This document shows, piece by piece, positions 12,139-23,847 of a stretch of 64,000 nt of DNA; the first letter of the stretch is position 1; the number at the start of each line of letters is the position of its first letter. Made by a program: the position numbers and the translations under genes. Where the stretch lies: the NCBI GenBank assembly GCA_017893485.1, contig CM030362.1:263614255-263678254 (forward strand), read 5' to 3'. The notes beneath the pieces are model-generated. The model made no database searches and was not told where the DNA came from. It saw nothing but the letters and a program-made list of their open reading frames with translations. Source of the DNA: Hemerocallis citrina (Eukaryota > Streptophyta > Magnoliopsida > Asparagales > Asphodelaceae).

Positions 12139-12399
12139 TGCTTGCTACGTGGTAGCAACCGATTCAAAGATGAAAAGCAGGGAGCACTACAAAATAAAGC
12201 GGAATCGACGGCGTTTTTTTTAATAATGGCCGGCGTTTTCGAAACGCCGGCTTTTAGTTGTTGGCGTTTACGGAAACGCCGCCGCAAACGCCGTCCTTGC
12301 CGCTGCCGGGGAATCTATTAGTTTCCCCGACGCAAATGAAATGCCGGGGAATTTTAGAAAAGTCCCCGGCGTGTGATAAACGCCGGCCATTTTGTTTTG

Positions 12400-15355
12400 A
12401 ATTTTTAAAATATATTACCGTTGTTTAATATACCCTGCTTGGTAAAACGCCAGGGACTGTTTGAAACCTGCTGAATCAATATTCCCACTCAACAAATCAT
12501 GAAACCAGGGATTGTTTGTAGCCTCCAGTACTCCAGACACAATTCATCTACTGTACTCAAAAGTTGTAACCTCCAGTACTCCAGACATAATAGGCAACAT
12601 CTAGCTCAGAGCAAGAACACAAAGTCATAATAGCATTAAATGAGGACTTCAAATATTTCTTTCAAGGGATTAACAACAACTCCATTGATAAATAAGCAGC
12701 TAAGAGACATCTCAGTTTAGTGTTTTAGCATAAACGCAAAGCCAACAGATACAAAGGATAGCAAACACAAAGTCATAATAGCATCAGTTTTTAGAAGAAC
12801 TAACTACAGAAGGAACCAACAAGAAGTCGTTTTACAGTTTACGCAGATAAATTATTAGTTCAATTCCAAACACTTCTAAGTCTTTCGGCAGAGAGGATAG
12901 TAGAATAACTTTGATATCCTCAGATGTTGTTACTGCCAGAATCCATAAGCACCGTCAGCCTTCGCGCCGTTTTCATAAACTCGCTGCACAATGGGAAATA
13001 AATAAACTCAGTCCTGGTCAAAATGTATGAAGATAAATAGGCTAAAACAAGTTGAAAAAATAAATAATTTTTTTTTATAGGTAATTGAATAATTGATACA
13101 TATAGCTGAAAATACGATAATATGTCATGCGGCACACTACAAAAAATTCAACTTAAACAATGCTTACAGCAATAGCTAATGTTACAAATTTAATGTAAAA
13201 CATGGACTAAAAATATGAAGATTGTACACTTGTTTTTCTCCTAAATGGAATTAGATAAATATTCGTTTTGAATTTGAAGCCCATTCATAAAAAATAGCTA
13301 TTGAGCTAACTATCTGAACAAGATCAACATTTGTATTTGTACTATGACACGCATTTGTATTTCAACAATACCAACTATATTACCTTAACCTCTCCATTTT
13401 CAAACCATTAAAAGTTGATTTAGACCTTTCATGTTTTAAGGGAAATGTATCTCCTAGTCTCTATTCAACCAAAAATCAGAAGAAAAAAAAAACTATACAA
13501 TTCAACTGCACCCAAGTTCTACTTTAAAAAGGGGATATAAACATTACAAAACCCAAAACTTCAAATGCAATACACTTATACCATGGTAAAAATCACATTT
13601 CATTCATGTCATAACAATAAGACAAATAATGAATCTTTTTTAAAATGTAATAAAAACTTCTTTTTAAAATGTATAAGTTGTACTGGAAAAGTACTCTTAT
13701 TCTACATCTTTCATATCTGAAGATTAAGACATATATACTTGCAGCTAATGCTTCTCTTTTTCAGTCGCTGTCTCGCTGATGCTTCTCTTTTTCAGTTTAT
13801 GCTTTTTATTAATGCCTGTATAGATTGATAGTTTCATCAGGTCACATGGCTTCGAGTTTATTATGTACCAAACAGTACCTAGCTCTGGTTCACCATTTTA
13901 AACACTAATCTCAACTTGGATACAATGGAATCTTGATCTTTAAGATCCAGTATCATATCCAACGATCCATCAGAGCGTTAGTTAAATTAGTTAATTTATG
14001 TACGTGCATTGTCATTATGATTGTAAATGGTGACCAAATGTTTATGGAGTACTGTCAGTTTTAGTCGACAATGCATTAATTTACATTTAACTAATCACCC
14101 ACAACTAATTAGTATATATCGTTATTGAAACAAAACCACATGCTCCAGTAAATCATGCACTAAATGATCTGTTCCTCCTAAGATCATAAGCAACTTGATG
14201 CCTAAGTTGATCAGATTGAAGATAAGAAGAAAAAAAAACCACAAACATCTAAAAACAAGAACAAACATCCGTAAAGGAAAAACAAGAACAAACAGCCATG
14301 AAAGCAACAGAATACAGCAAAGGAAAAAACAAAGACAACACAAGAGCAAAATAGGCAGAACAGAAGAAGGCAAATGCAAGCACACACCCCTCACAAAAAC
14401 AAGCTAAAACTCACCAGTACCTGAGGATCCTGTACAGCTCGACGTGTATCAAACATCACTGCAAACCGCACCGTACAAAATCAGCAACCCAACGGAAAGA
14501 AGAAAAAAATATACATAAGACAAGATAGCCACAAGAAAAGTAAACATCAAGGTTCATGAAGTCTCAACATCCATACAAAACAGCGTAAATAAACAAGAGA
14601 AACATAAAGCAAAATATACTTAAAGAGCAGTAAATGCTAAAGAACCTACAGAAACAAATTTGCTAGGGATTTAGCGATCGCACAGACACACTCTTCGCAT
14701 GGCAGCAGCCCTCATTTTCTCACTCACTCACTCATTGTTCTCATCTGCAGTCTCCTTCTCCAAGCCATAACAAAGATATCATGGGAATAATCTTAATCAG
14801 TACAGGAGCCACAGCCCGGTAATTACAACTTACATACTGATCAAAGGTTAACAAAGAATCATATATGTTGAAGACATAAGGCACTAATTATCAAATTGAT
14901 CACAAGTGAGAAATGTTGCTACTTAGAGATGAAATTCATTGTAGAGAGATCGTGCCAATTAATTCTTGTAGACTCACCTCTATATCATCGCACAAACCTT
15001 CTTTCGAATTCTTAACTACATACACAATGTTGGACCAGTGTAATCCCTAAAATTATTACTGTAAAAGCAATATTATCCTCAAAGTTATTTGGTCAGCTAG
15101 TCAGTATATATACACATGCAGTACATAATGTTAAATATCCAATATTATTCAATGGAAAGTAAGGGAATTAGTGGCCCCCATTTGCTAAAGTGGAAGTGAG
15201 TGCAGGTATAAATAATGTACCAATTGTATGGACTATGGGTACAGTGTGTTGAGATTTAATGAAGACAAAGCTCCCTTCTTTTTACTCCATTAAATATAAA
15301 AGCCAACAACCCATTGGAAGTTAATATGTCAGTTAATGGAAGTTAAGAAAATACA
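12400..15355. other. CACTA interior with no recognised gene
   Basis: AT-rich non-coding sequence downstream of the TnpA-like gene. Short ORFs occur on both strands (for example around 14122-14407) but have low-complexity composition and no recognisable motifs. Two nearly identical phrases (CTCCAGTACTCCAGACA at about 12520 and 12572) form a small local duplication. It may hold remnants of the lost second transposase gene, but none was identified. Confidence 0.5.
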
Positions 15356-15358
15356 AGC

Positions 15359-17315
15359 CTACAGTGTATGTCTAGCGATGTCGTCGACGGGATCACCAAG
15401 GTCGTCGACTTCCTCTTCATTCGGACGACTGGATGATGTCGGGTCTCTAACATCATGTTGTATAAGAAATAAGTATGAAAGATGCCTTGAGTCGGATTGG
15501 TACACACAATTAGTCAGATTCGTATAAAATGCTAATGCTAAGCAATTGATAGACACAATTAGATAAGAACAGTACTGTATATAATTTCTAACCTGTCTCG
15601 GTATGTTAGATGGGTTATAACCATGTGTTTCCCTCATCATCTGTGCTATATGTGCAACTGTTGCCTTAAGCTCTGCGACTGTTGCCTCTAGATTAGCTAT
15701 CTTCTCATCTCTAGGATCCGGCTGTGATGATGAAGAAGCATGAGCACGAGAGGGTGTTGGTCCTAACCCCTTCCCACGCACACGGCCGCTGCGCTCCGGC
15801 CCCATGTTTTCGGCCAATGCCTGGTGTTGAAGCTGCACTATATCGACCGGTGTTGTGGGAAAGCCGGCGGTGGGAGCGGATGTTAGTTCGGCATACCTAT
15901 TTCGAGCAGTTGCCTGTTTTAAAAAAAATATCCAAATTCATTATTAAGGCATATTACACATAAAATAAGCAAATTTAAGATAGAAAAACTATTACCGATA
16001 TCGTCACTGCCTTTGAGGACGGAAATACACCTTGTGAGTTCATGTGGGTTGCGTCGAAGAAATCTAAATCGCCGTACTGATCCGCACCTCCTCGCTCCAC
16101 ATCCTACATATATTAGAATACATAGGGAATCATTTCTTTCTTTCTTCATTAAAGTGAATACATATATATGCTTTGAATAGTTAAAAGAATACACACATAT
16201 ATACAAAACACTTAGATATACCATTATTGCGCGTCGCCGTGCAAAGCTTGTACCTCCTGCAGTGTGCAGCACGTCCTGTGCATCCCTACTTGCACGACCT
16301 CTTTCAGCTCTCTTCTGCACATAATGTAAAATTATTACACAGACAATAAGATTTAATAAGCCATATATCATATCAAAATATATTGCATCATATACTACAA
16401 TTTTTTAATTACCTTCCCTTCAGGTGTATTCCAAAAATGGCATAGAAATTCCCAATCAGCACGCACGACACCTCTCGGGACTGCTCTTGTGTTCTCAGCC
16501 ATTGTTCGGTTCTCGTCATAATATTTTGCCTTAAGCTCAACCTTATAGTCTCTCCATTTCTTGGACATTGATTTATTCACCCAATCAGCATCAAGAACCG
16601 CCGAGTATTAAATTTTTGCTGCAACAGTCATGAATCAATATCATATATTAGAGAATTTACGTCATAAGATAACTACCTCAAAGCATTAAACTACAACTAC
16701 AAGATAATGACTATGGTTTACTATAATGCATATATGAATAAACTTTCCCCCCAAAAAATAGAAAGAAAACACGGTATTTTTTCCCCTGTTCAAGGTAAAT
16801 GCCCAAAGCGGGGACCAAAATGAGGGCATAATGTGTAGTGATAAGTTTTTGGTTTTCTTATTTGGTTATTGGTTCAGTTTTTGTTAAACATTGTCAAACC
16901 CATAACCAATCCAAACTCTTCATTATCCAAAAAAATCGTACCTATAACCAAACTATTTAAGAAATACTGTAAATATAAATGGTACCTTGATAACTTCAAT
17001 AGCTCTAGTCCTTGTCACTATGGGGATATTTGTCCATCTATCGAATGATAGTGGAAGATACTCCGAATTCCAAGCAATCAACCCAATGAATGATGCGAAA
17101 GTCACTGCATTTTTCCCCATGGGCTGATGATCCCCATTTATCTCCACTAATATTTTTTGACCCGTGGGTAGCTTCCATACATCAACTAACTTTGTCGCTC
17201 CCCGGGTCTTTTTTTGGGGGGGTGGCTGGGTGCTCCCCTCACCTACCTCTACATGGGTATCCTCCTCGTTTAGAGGCTCCTCAATCCTTCTTTTTAGCGC
17301 TGTACGTCGCGGCAT
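15359..17315 (-). CDS. TnpA-like (Ptta/En/Spm, Transposase_24 type) CACTA protein, six exons
   Basis: Approximate exons on the minus strand are 17315-16987, 16620-16412, 16316-16222, 16104-15995, 15915-15595 and 15454-15359. They join into an N-terminal basic MPRRTALKRRIEE, a central region with LVDVWKLPTGQKI and SKKWRDYKVELKAKYYDE, then ADWEFLCHFWNTPEGK and KRAERGRASRDA...HTAGGTSFA, and a C-terminal coiled coil (EKIANLEATVAELKATVAHIAQMM). This order is typical of the plant Transposase_24 family, which binds subterminal repeats. Donors GTACCA, GTAATT, GTATAT, GTAATA and GTTAGA follow the exon ends. One in-frame TAA near the start of exon 2 leaves it unclear whether the gene is intact or the exon starts later. 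Confidence 0.75.
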
Positions 17316-17329
17316 AATTCACACCTGCT

Positions 17330-18640
17330 AATAAGAATTATGAAGCATACATTAAAAAATTAAGAAGAACTTGGTATGGATGAAAGCTGTTCAAATCCTC
17401 GAAGTGAAGTCTCATAACCCACAGGAAAAATGAAATCATGTTAGCTCACAAATCTGAGCATTTAAATTTTTGCAACCAAGAATCAGAAATTTAGGCTACA
17501 AAAACGAGTAAGCTAAACGTTCGCATATCATCTTATACAAGTGACTACTATACAGAATGCAATTATTTATTTATAAAACAAAATAGGATGAGAAAACACA
17601 AACAGTGACTATGTAGAATTCTTAGCCAAGCACTAAGAAAAAGAGAAGCAAATGCGGCAGGCCTACAGGAAGGCTCTGCAGATTGGTCATGAATCAAACT
17701 AGAAAAAAGCATTTCCATATTCAGAATAAATGTTGGATAGCACTAATCAATTGAAGCAATCAAGATGGAACCATGCCAATACTAGATGCAACATGGAACA
17801 ACTTCAAGATGAGCAGTGTTAATGGCTTTCAACAAGACATCACATATAATAAGGAAAAGTCTGAATGCAACATACTAATTCGGAGAAACACACTAATGTT
17901 CAGTTCAACCTCTACAATGCAGGGAATGTCGAGACAAATATAATTATACAAACCATTTCAACTCAAACAGCATGCTCATAAATAATATATAGCAAAAAAC
18001 TCATGTTCAACCTTTATAGTTCATACTACACACACTCAAGTAGCCTTAGTAAATTCAAGGAATGAAGCTAAGGTCCCCATATCCTTTGTCATACCCAAGA
18101 AGATCAAGTTCAAACTTCATACCAGACAAGTTGATTACGGCACCAAGTTATTGTTTTGAGCTCTATATAAGGCAACGAAGAAGAGCCCTATAATTAAAGA
18201 AGAAGAGCCCCAACCATTATATGCACATCTAAAAATTTAAGTAGGAAGCAGGATATTCAGCTTTCCTCAATACACAAAATAAAATCTACAGATGAATATT
18301 CTATTCAAAGGATATTCAGCTTTCAAAGGATATTCAGCTTTCCCCAACAACGCTAAGATTTCGGTCAATGATAATTTAAAACTAAAGATTTCAGGTTGTT
18401 AAGATACAACGAAGATCCCATAAATCAAGCGATTAACACAACACCGGTATTGATATAGAAAGATACTCCCCTCACTCAAAAACTCCACATAAACGCCAAC
18501 ACTGTGTTGATTTGATGGCTGACTAAAAAAAATCCATCAATTTAATTCATGATTAAATCGAATAACAGACAAGTTTTAATTCATGATTAAAGCGAATAAC
18601 TAGAACATGCTTCAACCTTGTCTATAATTACCTTAGTGTA
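17330..18640. other. CACTA interior upstream of the TnpA-like gene
   Basis: AT-rich sequence between the TnpA start and the right subterminal region, with no ORF of recognisable family. A short phrase GGATATTCAGCTTTC is repeated three times around 18250-18345, and CGACGAAATCCAACGG-type phrases recur at 18650-18710. It probably holds the promoter and 5' leader of the TnpA gene, by position only. Confidence 0.4.
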
Positions 18641-18724
18641 GAACAACGGCGACGACGAGATCCAACGGCGACGAAATCCAACGGTGACGAAAAATCCAAC
18701 GGCGACGAAATCGAAGAGGAACAA

Positions 18725-19065
18725 AATCGAAGATTAGGTTTTCGGAGAGATTGGAGATTGGAGAGATAGGGTTTTCGGAGAGATTGGAGATCGGAAAGAT
18801 TGGAGATCGGAGAGATCGAAGAAGGCGCGGGAGATTGGAGATAGGGTTTTCCGAAAGATTGGAGATTGGAGATAGGGTTTTCGGAGAGATTGAGATTGGA
18901 GAGATTGGGTTTTTTTTTATTGGAGAGATTGGAGAGATTGGGTTTTTTTTTTATTGGAGAGATTGGAGAGATTGAGATTGGAGAGATTGGGGGTTTTTGG
19001 AGATAGGGTTTTCGGAGAGGTGCGAGAGATAGGGAAGAATGGCGCGAGAGATTGGGCGAGTGAAA
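18725..19065. repeat. Low-complexity GAGATTGGAGA repeat tract
   Basis: Many imperfect copies of GGAGATTGGAGATCGGAGAGATT with inserted GTTTTCGGAGAG units and T-runs lie just inside the right end of the CACTA. All reading frames here are repeat-derived and none is a credible protein. Confidence 0.75.
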
Positions 19066-19252
19066 AAAGAGAGAGGGGAGTGGGGAATTTAGTGCGGGGT
19101 GGGGGGGGGGGGGGGGGATTGGCCGGCGTTCTCAACACCGGGGATTTGTAAAATTCCCGGCGCATTTTAATAAACGCCGGGGAAACCCCCGGCAAAATAC
19201 CCCAAATGCCGGGGAATTTGCGCCAGTTATTGCTCTTTATTTTGTAGTGGAG

Positions 19253-19715
19253 ACCGCTGCTTAACAAAAAAAAAAGAAAAAAAAGAAAAAAAAAAGAATA
19301 AGACTTTGATATTTTCCTCTCGTTCATCTTGTTTCATTGATTTGTTCTTGTTCGCTCCATCACTGCCAATCGCAGGTGCCGAAGGTCATCACAACGAGGT
19401 GTGCGAAGGACCCACTGCCGATAAGGTTTTTAACCACATCAGTGAGGAAGACTAGATCTAGATTTGAGAGAGCTCGGCAGCAGTGATGCAACAACTGGAG
19501 AGATGGTTGGTGGTGGCGGTGGGGACAAGGAGAGGGAGGTGGTTGTGGCGTGAGGGGTGAAGGTTTGGGTCGTGCGAAAAGAAGGAGAAAGCAACGGAAG
19601 GTATCTTATTGTTTTCTTTTTTCTTTTTTTCTTTTTTTCATTTTAGAGAAAGAAAGCACAGAGACCTAGTATTTTTTTTTCTGAAGTGAAACTTTTCATT
19701 TCAGTATAATTCTCT
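19253..19715. other. Unassigned flank between the CACTA and the LINE
   Basis: Begins with an A-rich tract (19266-19302) and continues with unremarkable sequence containing short Gly-rich frames. It may be the continuation of the LTR broken at 1545, but there is no internal proof. No gene recognised. Confidence 0.35.
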
Positions 19716-19729
19716 AGCTCTGATAGGAT

Positions 19730-20854
19730 GTTTTTTTTGATGAAACGGATAGAGTCCACCGACTCCAGCCATGCATATATATAAACGAGATTACAATGAG
19801 AGGGTCTTACAAGGTGTAAAACAAAACTACCCCCTACATCCTATCATATACAAAAATAAGCTACATTAGGATCAGATAAGAACCACAGACAATAATCAAT
19901 GCAATCGATGAGAGCACCCAAGACGAACGCCGACGATAGCATGCTAGCTAGGAAAGGGGTGAGAAACCGGTGGATACTACTGAAGATGAAAATCCAAACC
20001 CAGTATGAGCGGGGCAGCATGGCGACGAGATGGGACGGCTGCCAACGCTCATCGAGATCGAACTCTCTAACCAGCAGCATCCCGAAAAACAAGCGGAACG
20101 GCAGCGCGCAAGAAGCACAACCAGAAAACAAAATACCTTACAGCAGCTACAGCTAAGAATGCACCGGATGGAAGACAATCCAACACCGATACAGCCTCTC
20201 TATCAACAGATAAATAGCGAAGAGTACGTCCAGACAAACGTCCAGGCGAAAAGAACACACAAATGAAGAGGCAGGAAAAAACCAACCGACAAAAACGAGC
20301 ACAAACAGAACAGGCCCAATATAAACATAGAGATAGCACAGTCATAAGATACATACAACCACCGAAGAAAACAACCATCCAAAATACTCCCAAAACAAAA
20401 GAAACACAACACAGCTACATTAAGGGTCTCCTCTTAAGCAAGACCGGACCTGATGGTTAAGGCAAGAACTGATCGCCAGAGAACAAAACAAAGATGGCAG
20501 CCCATCAAAATAGCGATTGGAACAAAACGGAGATATGCCAGTTGAAAGAGCATCGATAGCTGAAGCCTGTAAAGGGAACGGGAGACAGAAAAAGGAAACC
20601 AGAAAATCCCCTGCCAGGCAGCACCAGCGATGAGAATGAGCAAAAAGCAGACTACCACACTGCCAAAATGAGATAAAAGAGCAGAATGATCTACCCTTGA
20701 TCCTGCAAACACAATCAAACAAGAGGACTGTGTTAAAAAGACATGCTCTACCAGAAGGTCCGAAAGGAGAAGAAAGCTTAAACTGCATAGATTAAATAGA
20801 TAGCATGAACTCAATAATAAAATAATAAAATAATAATAAAATAATAAAATAGAC
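19730..20854 (-). mobile_element. 5'-truncated LINE-like retroposon
   Basis: The 14-bp direct repeat AGCTCTGATAGGAT flanks it at 19716-19729 and 20855-20868. Read on the minus strand, the 3' end is TATCCGTTTCATC followed by eight A residues next to the TSD. Upstream is TTGTAATCTCGTTTATATA, the usual look of plant LINE tails. The 1.1 kb is all 3'-terminal sequence without RT motifs. Long minus-strand frames are open but of unusual Cys/Phe/Leu-rich composition. An AATAA-rich stretch at the 20815-20850 end may be filler at the 5' truncation. Confidence 0.65.
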
Positions 20855-20977
20855 AGCTCTGATAGGATTTTAATATATAGTATTGGAGAATAAAATAATA
20901 TTCCGTTAGATGATCTCTACTGAATACAGAATCTTCTATATAGGAGAGGGTACAAGCTAACTTATTACGTCCACTAA

Positions 20978-21725
20978 GAGCATCCACAGTCGTGGGCTAA
21001 ATACCCAAAATTTGGAAAAAATAAAAAAAAACGAGCTGCAGTCGTCGTCCAAATACCCAAAATTTGGGTATACGATGAACAGTTCCTTGCCAAATATAGC
21101 AGACGATTTGGCTATTTCCAAAATATAGCTAACGCAAGATTATAATCCGTCCGTCCTAATTGACGGAAGATAATCCTCCGTTTCGTACAAAAAGTACGTT
21201 GACCCAATGATTAACCAATTTTTGAAAAAAGAAAAAAAAAATAATTGACAACCGACGGTTGATTATTAACCGTCTGAGGAGATTAACAGTACATTATAAT
21301 CCGTCGCTGGGTTTTCTAAAAAAAAAAAAAAAGTCAACCGACGGTGGATAATGATCCATCAATCTCACTAGAAGGTGGACTATATCCCGTCCAGGAATTT
21401 TTCCATTTTTTTTTTTTTTCGTCTTCTAGTGGTTAAAAAAAAAAACAAACGAAATAAAATGGGAAGGTTGATAATGATCCGTCAATCACACTAGAAGGTG
21501 GATTATATTCCGTCCAGGAATTTTTCCACTTTTTTTTTTTTTTTGTCTTTTAGTGATTAAAAAAAAAATATGGGACGGACGATTATACCACGTTATTCTT
21601 AATGGACGGATAATAATCTACCGTCCGGCTATATTTTAGCTTTCAACAACTGCAGCAACATTCCTTTTTTCCTATTTCTAAATTGCTATATACCCAAAAA
21701 TTGGCATGAACGACTGTGGATGCTC
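20978..21725. mobile_element. PIF/Harbinger-type MITE
   Basis: Terminal inverted repeats GAGCATCCACAGTCGTG (left) and the inverse of CGACTGTGGATGCTC (right), flanked by the 3-bp TSD TAA (20975-20977 and 21726-21728). The 748-bp interior is non-coding. It carries CCGTCGG/ACCGTC phrases in both orientations and a tandem duplication of about 110 bp near 21350-21560. TAA/TTA TSDs with this terminus are typical of plant Harbinger MITEs. Confidence 0.88.
21350..21560. repeat. Tandem duplication of about 113 bp inside the MITE
   Basis: Two successive copies of a block built from GATAATGATCC, AATCNCACTAGAAGGTGG, CCGTCCAGGAATTTTTCCA, a T-run and TTTAGTG(G/A)TTAAAA. The second copy has several substitutions. 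Confidence 0.7.
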
Positions 21726-21728
21726 TAA

Positions 21729-22253
21729 TGGGACTAAACTAAACTAGTATTATAATAGTTTACATTAGAGGCATGGATGGATACAAAAACACAAAAACCT
21801 AATAGAAAAAATTTGGTGTTGGCATCGTGCTCAGGATCGAGAGAAAATACATAACCTTTAGGAGCTCACACGGTCACACCTGCATTATGATCTGCATATA
21901 TTCTGTCTATTATCAAGTATAATATTTTCTTCCTGTTTGGAGAACCATGTACTTCCACAAAGAAGAAGGTCAAGAAGCGATTTAGCAACATCGCTATGTC
22001 CAAATACGATGTCCATATACGAGACCAAGTCGGAGGGGTGTCAGGAGTTCTGCAAGGGATGCCTTCTACCATTGGGATGGTTCAGTGGCCTTTCTTTGTG
22101 GTTTATTTTACTTCTTACGTATATGTACTAATTTGGATGGGATATAGTTAGTGGGGGCTTTTTTGGAGTCTTTTGGTGGGAATGCGTGTCATATACTCCC
22201 GGTATGTTGGGAGGAAGGAGCATCATACTGTTCATCCCCCATCATGTTGGAGA
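21729..22253. other. Unassigned sequence between MITEs
   Basis: No recognised gene or repeat. A plus-strand frame around 21937-22131 and a minus frame at 21866-22072 are short and without family resemblance. It may be ancestral flank of the Harbinger element. Confidence 0.3.
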
Positions 22254-22333
22254 AATGAGCATCATTCTGTTTATTCTTGGTTGTACGCTTCATTCATTAA
22301 AAACTTTTTGATGAATTCGGGGAGCATATGCTT
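22254..22333 (+). repeat. 80-bp direct repeat, copy 1
   Basis: Runs from AATGAGCATCATTCTG to GGGGAGCATATGCTT and recurs at 22532-22611 with essentially one substitution. A hAT-like MITE lies exactly between the two copies. Confidence 0.85.
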
Positions 22334-22528
22334 AGAGCTGGCCCCACCCTTGAGGCGGCTACCTCATGCTCCCGAAATTTTTGCGATTTTAGACGTTCTC
22401 AAATTTGTAATTACCTTCTAAATATAGACACGTATTTTGCGCATAAAAAAATATTGTTAATAGGAGCTCCCAAAAATAATTATTTCAATAGTCCGCCTCA
22501 GGCCTCCGGGAACTCAGGGCCGGCCCTG
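22334..22528. mobile_element. hAT-like MITE (GGGCCGGCCCTG ends)
   Basis: The right end reads AACTCAGGGCCGGCCCTG. The left end (AGAGCTGGCCCCACCC, then CTTGAGGCGG) is a degraded inverse of it. CAGGGCCGGCCCTGAG termini are common among plant non-autonomous hAT elements. About 195 bp, non-coding. No clean 8-bp TSD is visible; its flanks are the 80-bp repeats. Confidence 0.6.
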
Positions 22529-22531
22529 CGC

Positions 22532-22611
22532 AATGAGCATCATTCTATTTATTCTTGGTTGTACGCTTCATTCATTAAAAACTTTTTGATGAATTCGGGG
22601 AGCATATGCTT
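22532..22611 (+). repeat. 80-bp direct repeat, copy 2
   Basis: Second copy of 22254-22333, same orientation, beginning AATGAGCATCATTCTA. It is followed by CAACCTG and an A-rich run. Confidence 0.85.
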
Positions 22612-22737
22612 CAACCTGTTTGATAAATTCAAAAAACAAAAAAAAAAAAAAATCAAGATTTTCAGTTAGGCAGTAAAAAGGGGATATGCAATGTCCTTAA
22701 GCATGACTTTGAGAAGCCTATCATACAGATGAACTTA

Positions 22738-23370
22738 GAGAATTTGTAGTCGTCTGCAGCTATTTTTTTGGGTATTTGGCAAATGGAAACCGTTAAAATA
22801 GCTTTGCGCTGCCGTCGTCAATGGCCAAAAAATGACTCAGACGAAAAAGAATTGTCGTCTGAAGTAAAAATTCGAAGCGACGTAAGATCAATTACCGTTC
22901 TACAAAATTTTCGCAAACAAAAAAAAAGAGACGGAAAATTGTTTACCGTCCTTGTAAAAAATACCAAACAAAAATTTCATTTTTCGAACAGACGATAAAC
23001 TCTTTATCGTCAGACGAAGGGGGGGCTTATTTTTATTAAAAAATTGGACGGGACGGGTAATCTTTTACCGTCCGTCCAATTAAAAAATGGGTGCGGGGGG
23101 AGGGGGGGGAATCTAACTTCGTCCGACAAATGTGGTGGGAAAAGTGGTTCACGGACGAAGTTTTGATCTTCATCTCTTCCGTTAAATTCAAAAGAGAATC
23201 AGATTAATTCTCAAGCGTAAATCATTTTGCCTTTGAAAAAAATAATTGGACAAAAATGCCCTTGGTTCCTCCTTCTATATAAACATAGTTAATCTTCAAG
23301 ATGAAACTTCAAACTTAACATAATAGATTGCCTCTGTCTCAACTATTGTAGCTTAAATATACTTTATATA
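22738..23370 (+). other. Left terminal region of the Harbinger element
   Basis: Non-coding, with reiterated phrases: CGAAAAAGAATTGTCGTC, ACGGAAAATTGTTTACCGTCC, AATCTTTTACCGTCCGTCC and CTTCGTCCGAC. The inverse set is at the right arm. A TATA-like stretch around 23360 precedes the PMD gene. Confidence 0.6.
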
Positions 23371-23372
23371 TA

Positions 23373-23847
23373 AAAAGAATTATGTCGATACGGCGATTAT
23401 TGGTATCCTCAAATCAAAGGGTCAAGTTAGTTCTGATCATGGCAATAGAGGCAAACAACCTGAATCGAATATTGAAGATGTGGATTTGCGCGATCCAACA
23501 ATGTGGACATCAGTAGTCGACAAGGTAGTCGACAACCGGCCTCATATTTGTAAGAATATTACTCAATGTTCTTTTGGTGAATTTTGGACATTTAGGAAAA
23601 ATTGAAATAGTCCAATAAAAGCTTACAAGGTATGCTCTCGTATCCCAGTAATAAAAGAATTTATTGATAATACTGGCTGGCAGCGTTTTTTCACAATTGA
23701 TACGGAGAATTCATCTCATAAGCTTGTTGAGGCTTTGGTTGAGAGAAGGTGGGACACTACCCATACATTTCATCTTCCGTGTGGTGAGTTGGGATTTACC
23801 CCGTTGGATTATGCGATGTTAACGGGAATATCCATTGGTATTGGCGA
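23373..23847 (+). pseudogene. PMD gene of the Harbinger element, 5' part
   Basis: One frame reads DTAIIGILKSKGQVSSD, then VDLRDPTMWTS and, after one in-frame TGA near 23604, IPVIKEFIDNTGWQRFF, LVEALVERRWDTTHTFHL and CGELGFTPLDYAMLTGI. This is the N-terminal half of a plant mobile domain. The candidate ATG near 23382 is one base out of frame, so the start is uncertain. The frame runs straight into the LTR retrotransposon TSD GGCGA and resumes at 35775. Confidence 0.82.

Larger units (their letters stand above)
12185..19249. mobile_element. CACTA transposon carrying a TnpA-like gene
   Basis: Ends are CACTACAAAATAAAG and its exact inverse at 19235-19249, flanked by the TSD GAG (12182-12184 and 19250-19252). 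Subterminal GCCGGCGTTT and CCCCGGCG motifs in both orientations lie at 12220-12400 and 19120-19225. A multi-exon TnpA-type gene is on the minus strand. No TNPD/TNP2 catalytic transposase is recognisable in its 7.1 kb, so it probably depends on another copy for cutting. Confidence 0.92.

Noticed and set aside
13130..13150. CACTACAAAAAATTC, possible additional CACTA end
   Set aside because: No inverse end or TSD partner found; lies inside the larger CACTA interior.
18917..19327. 136-codon minus-strand ORF with Phe/Ser/Pro runs
   Set aside because: Spans the GAGATTGG repeat tract, a G-run and the CACTA terminus; a low-complexity artefact.
19844..20814. Long minus-strand Cys/Leu/Phe-rich ORFs in the LINE-like element
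   Set aside because: No RT or endonuclease motifs. The composition looks like LINE 3' untranslated sequence, and TSD plus tail mark this as a truncated insertion.
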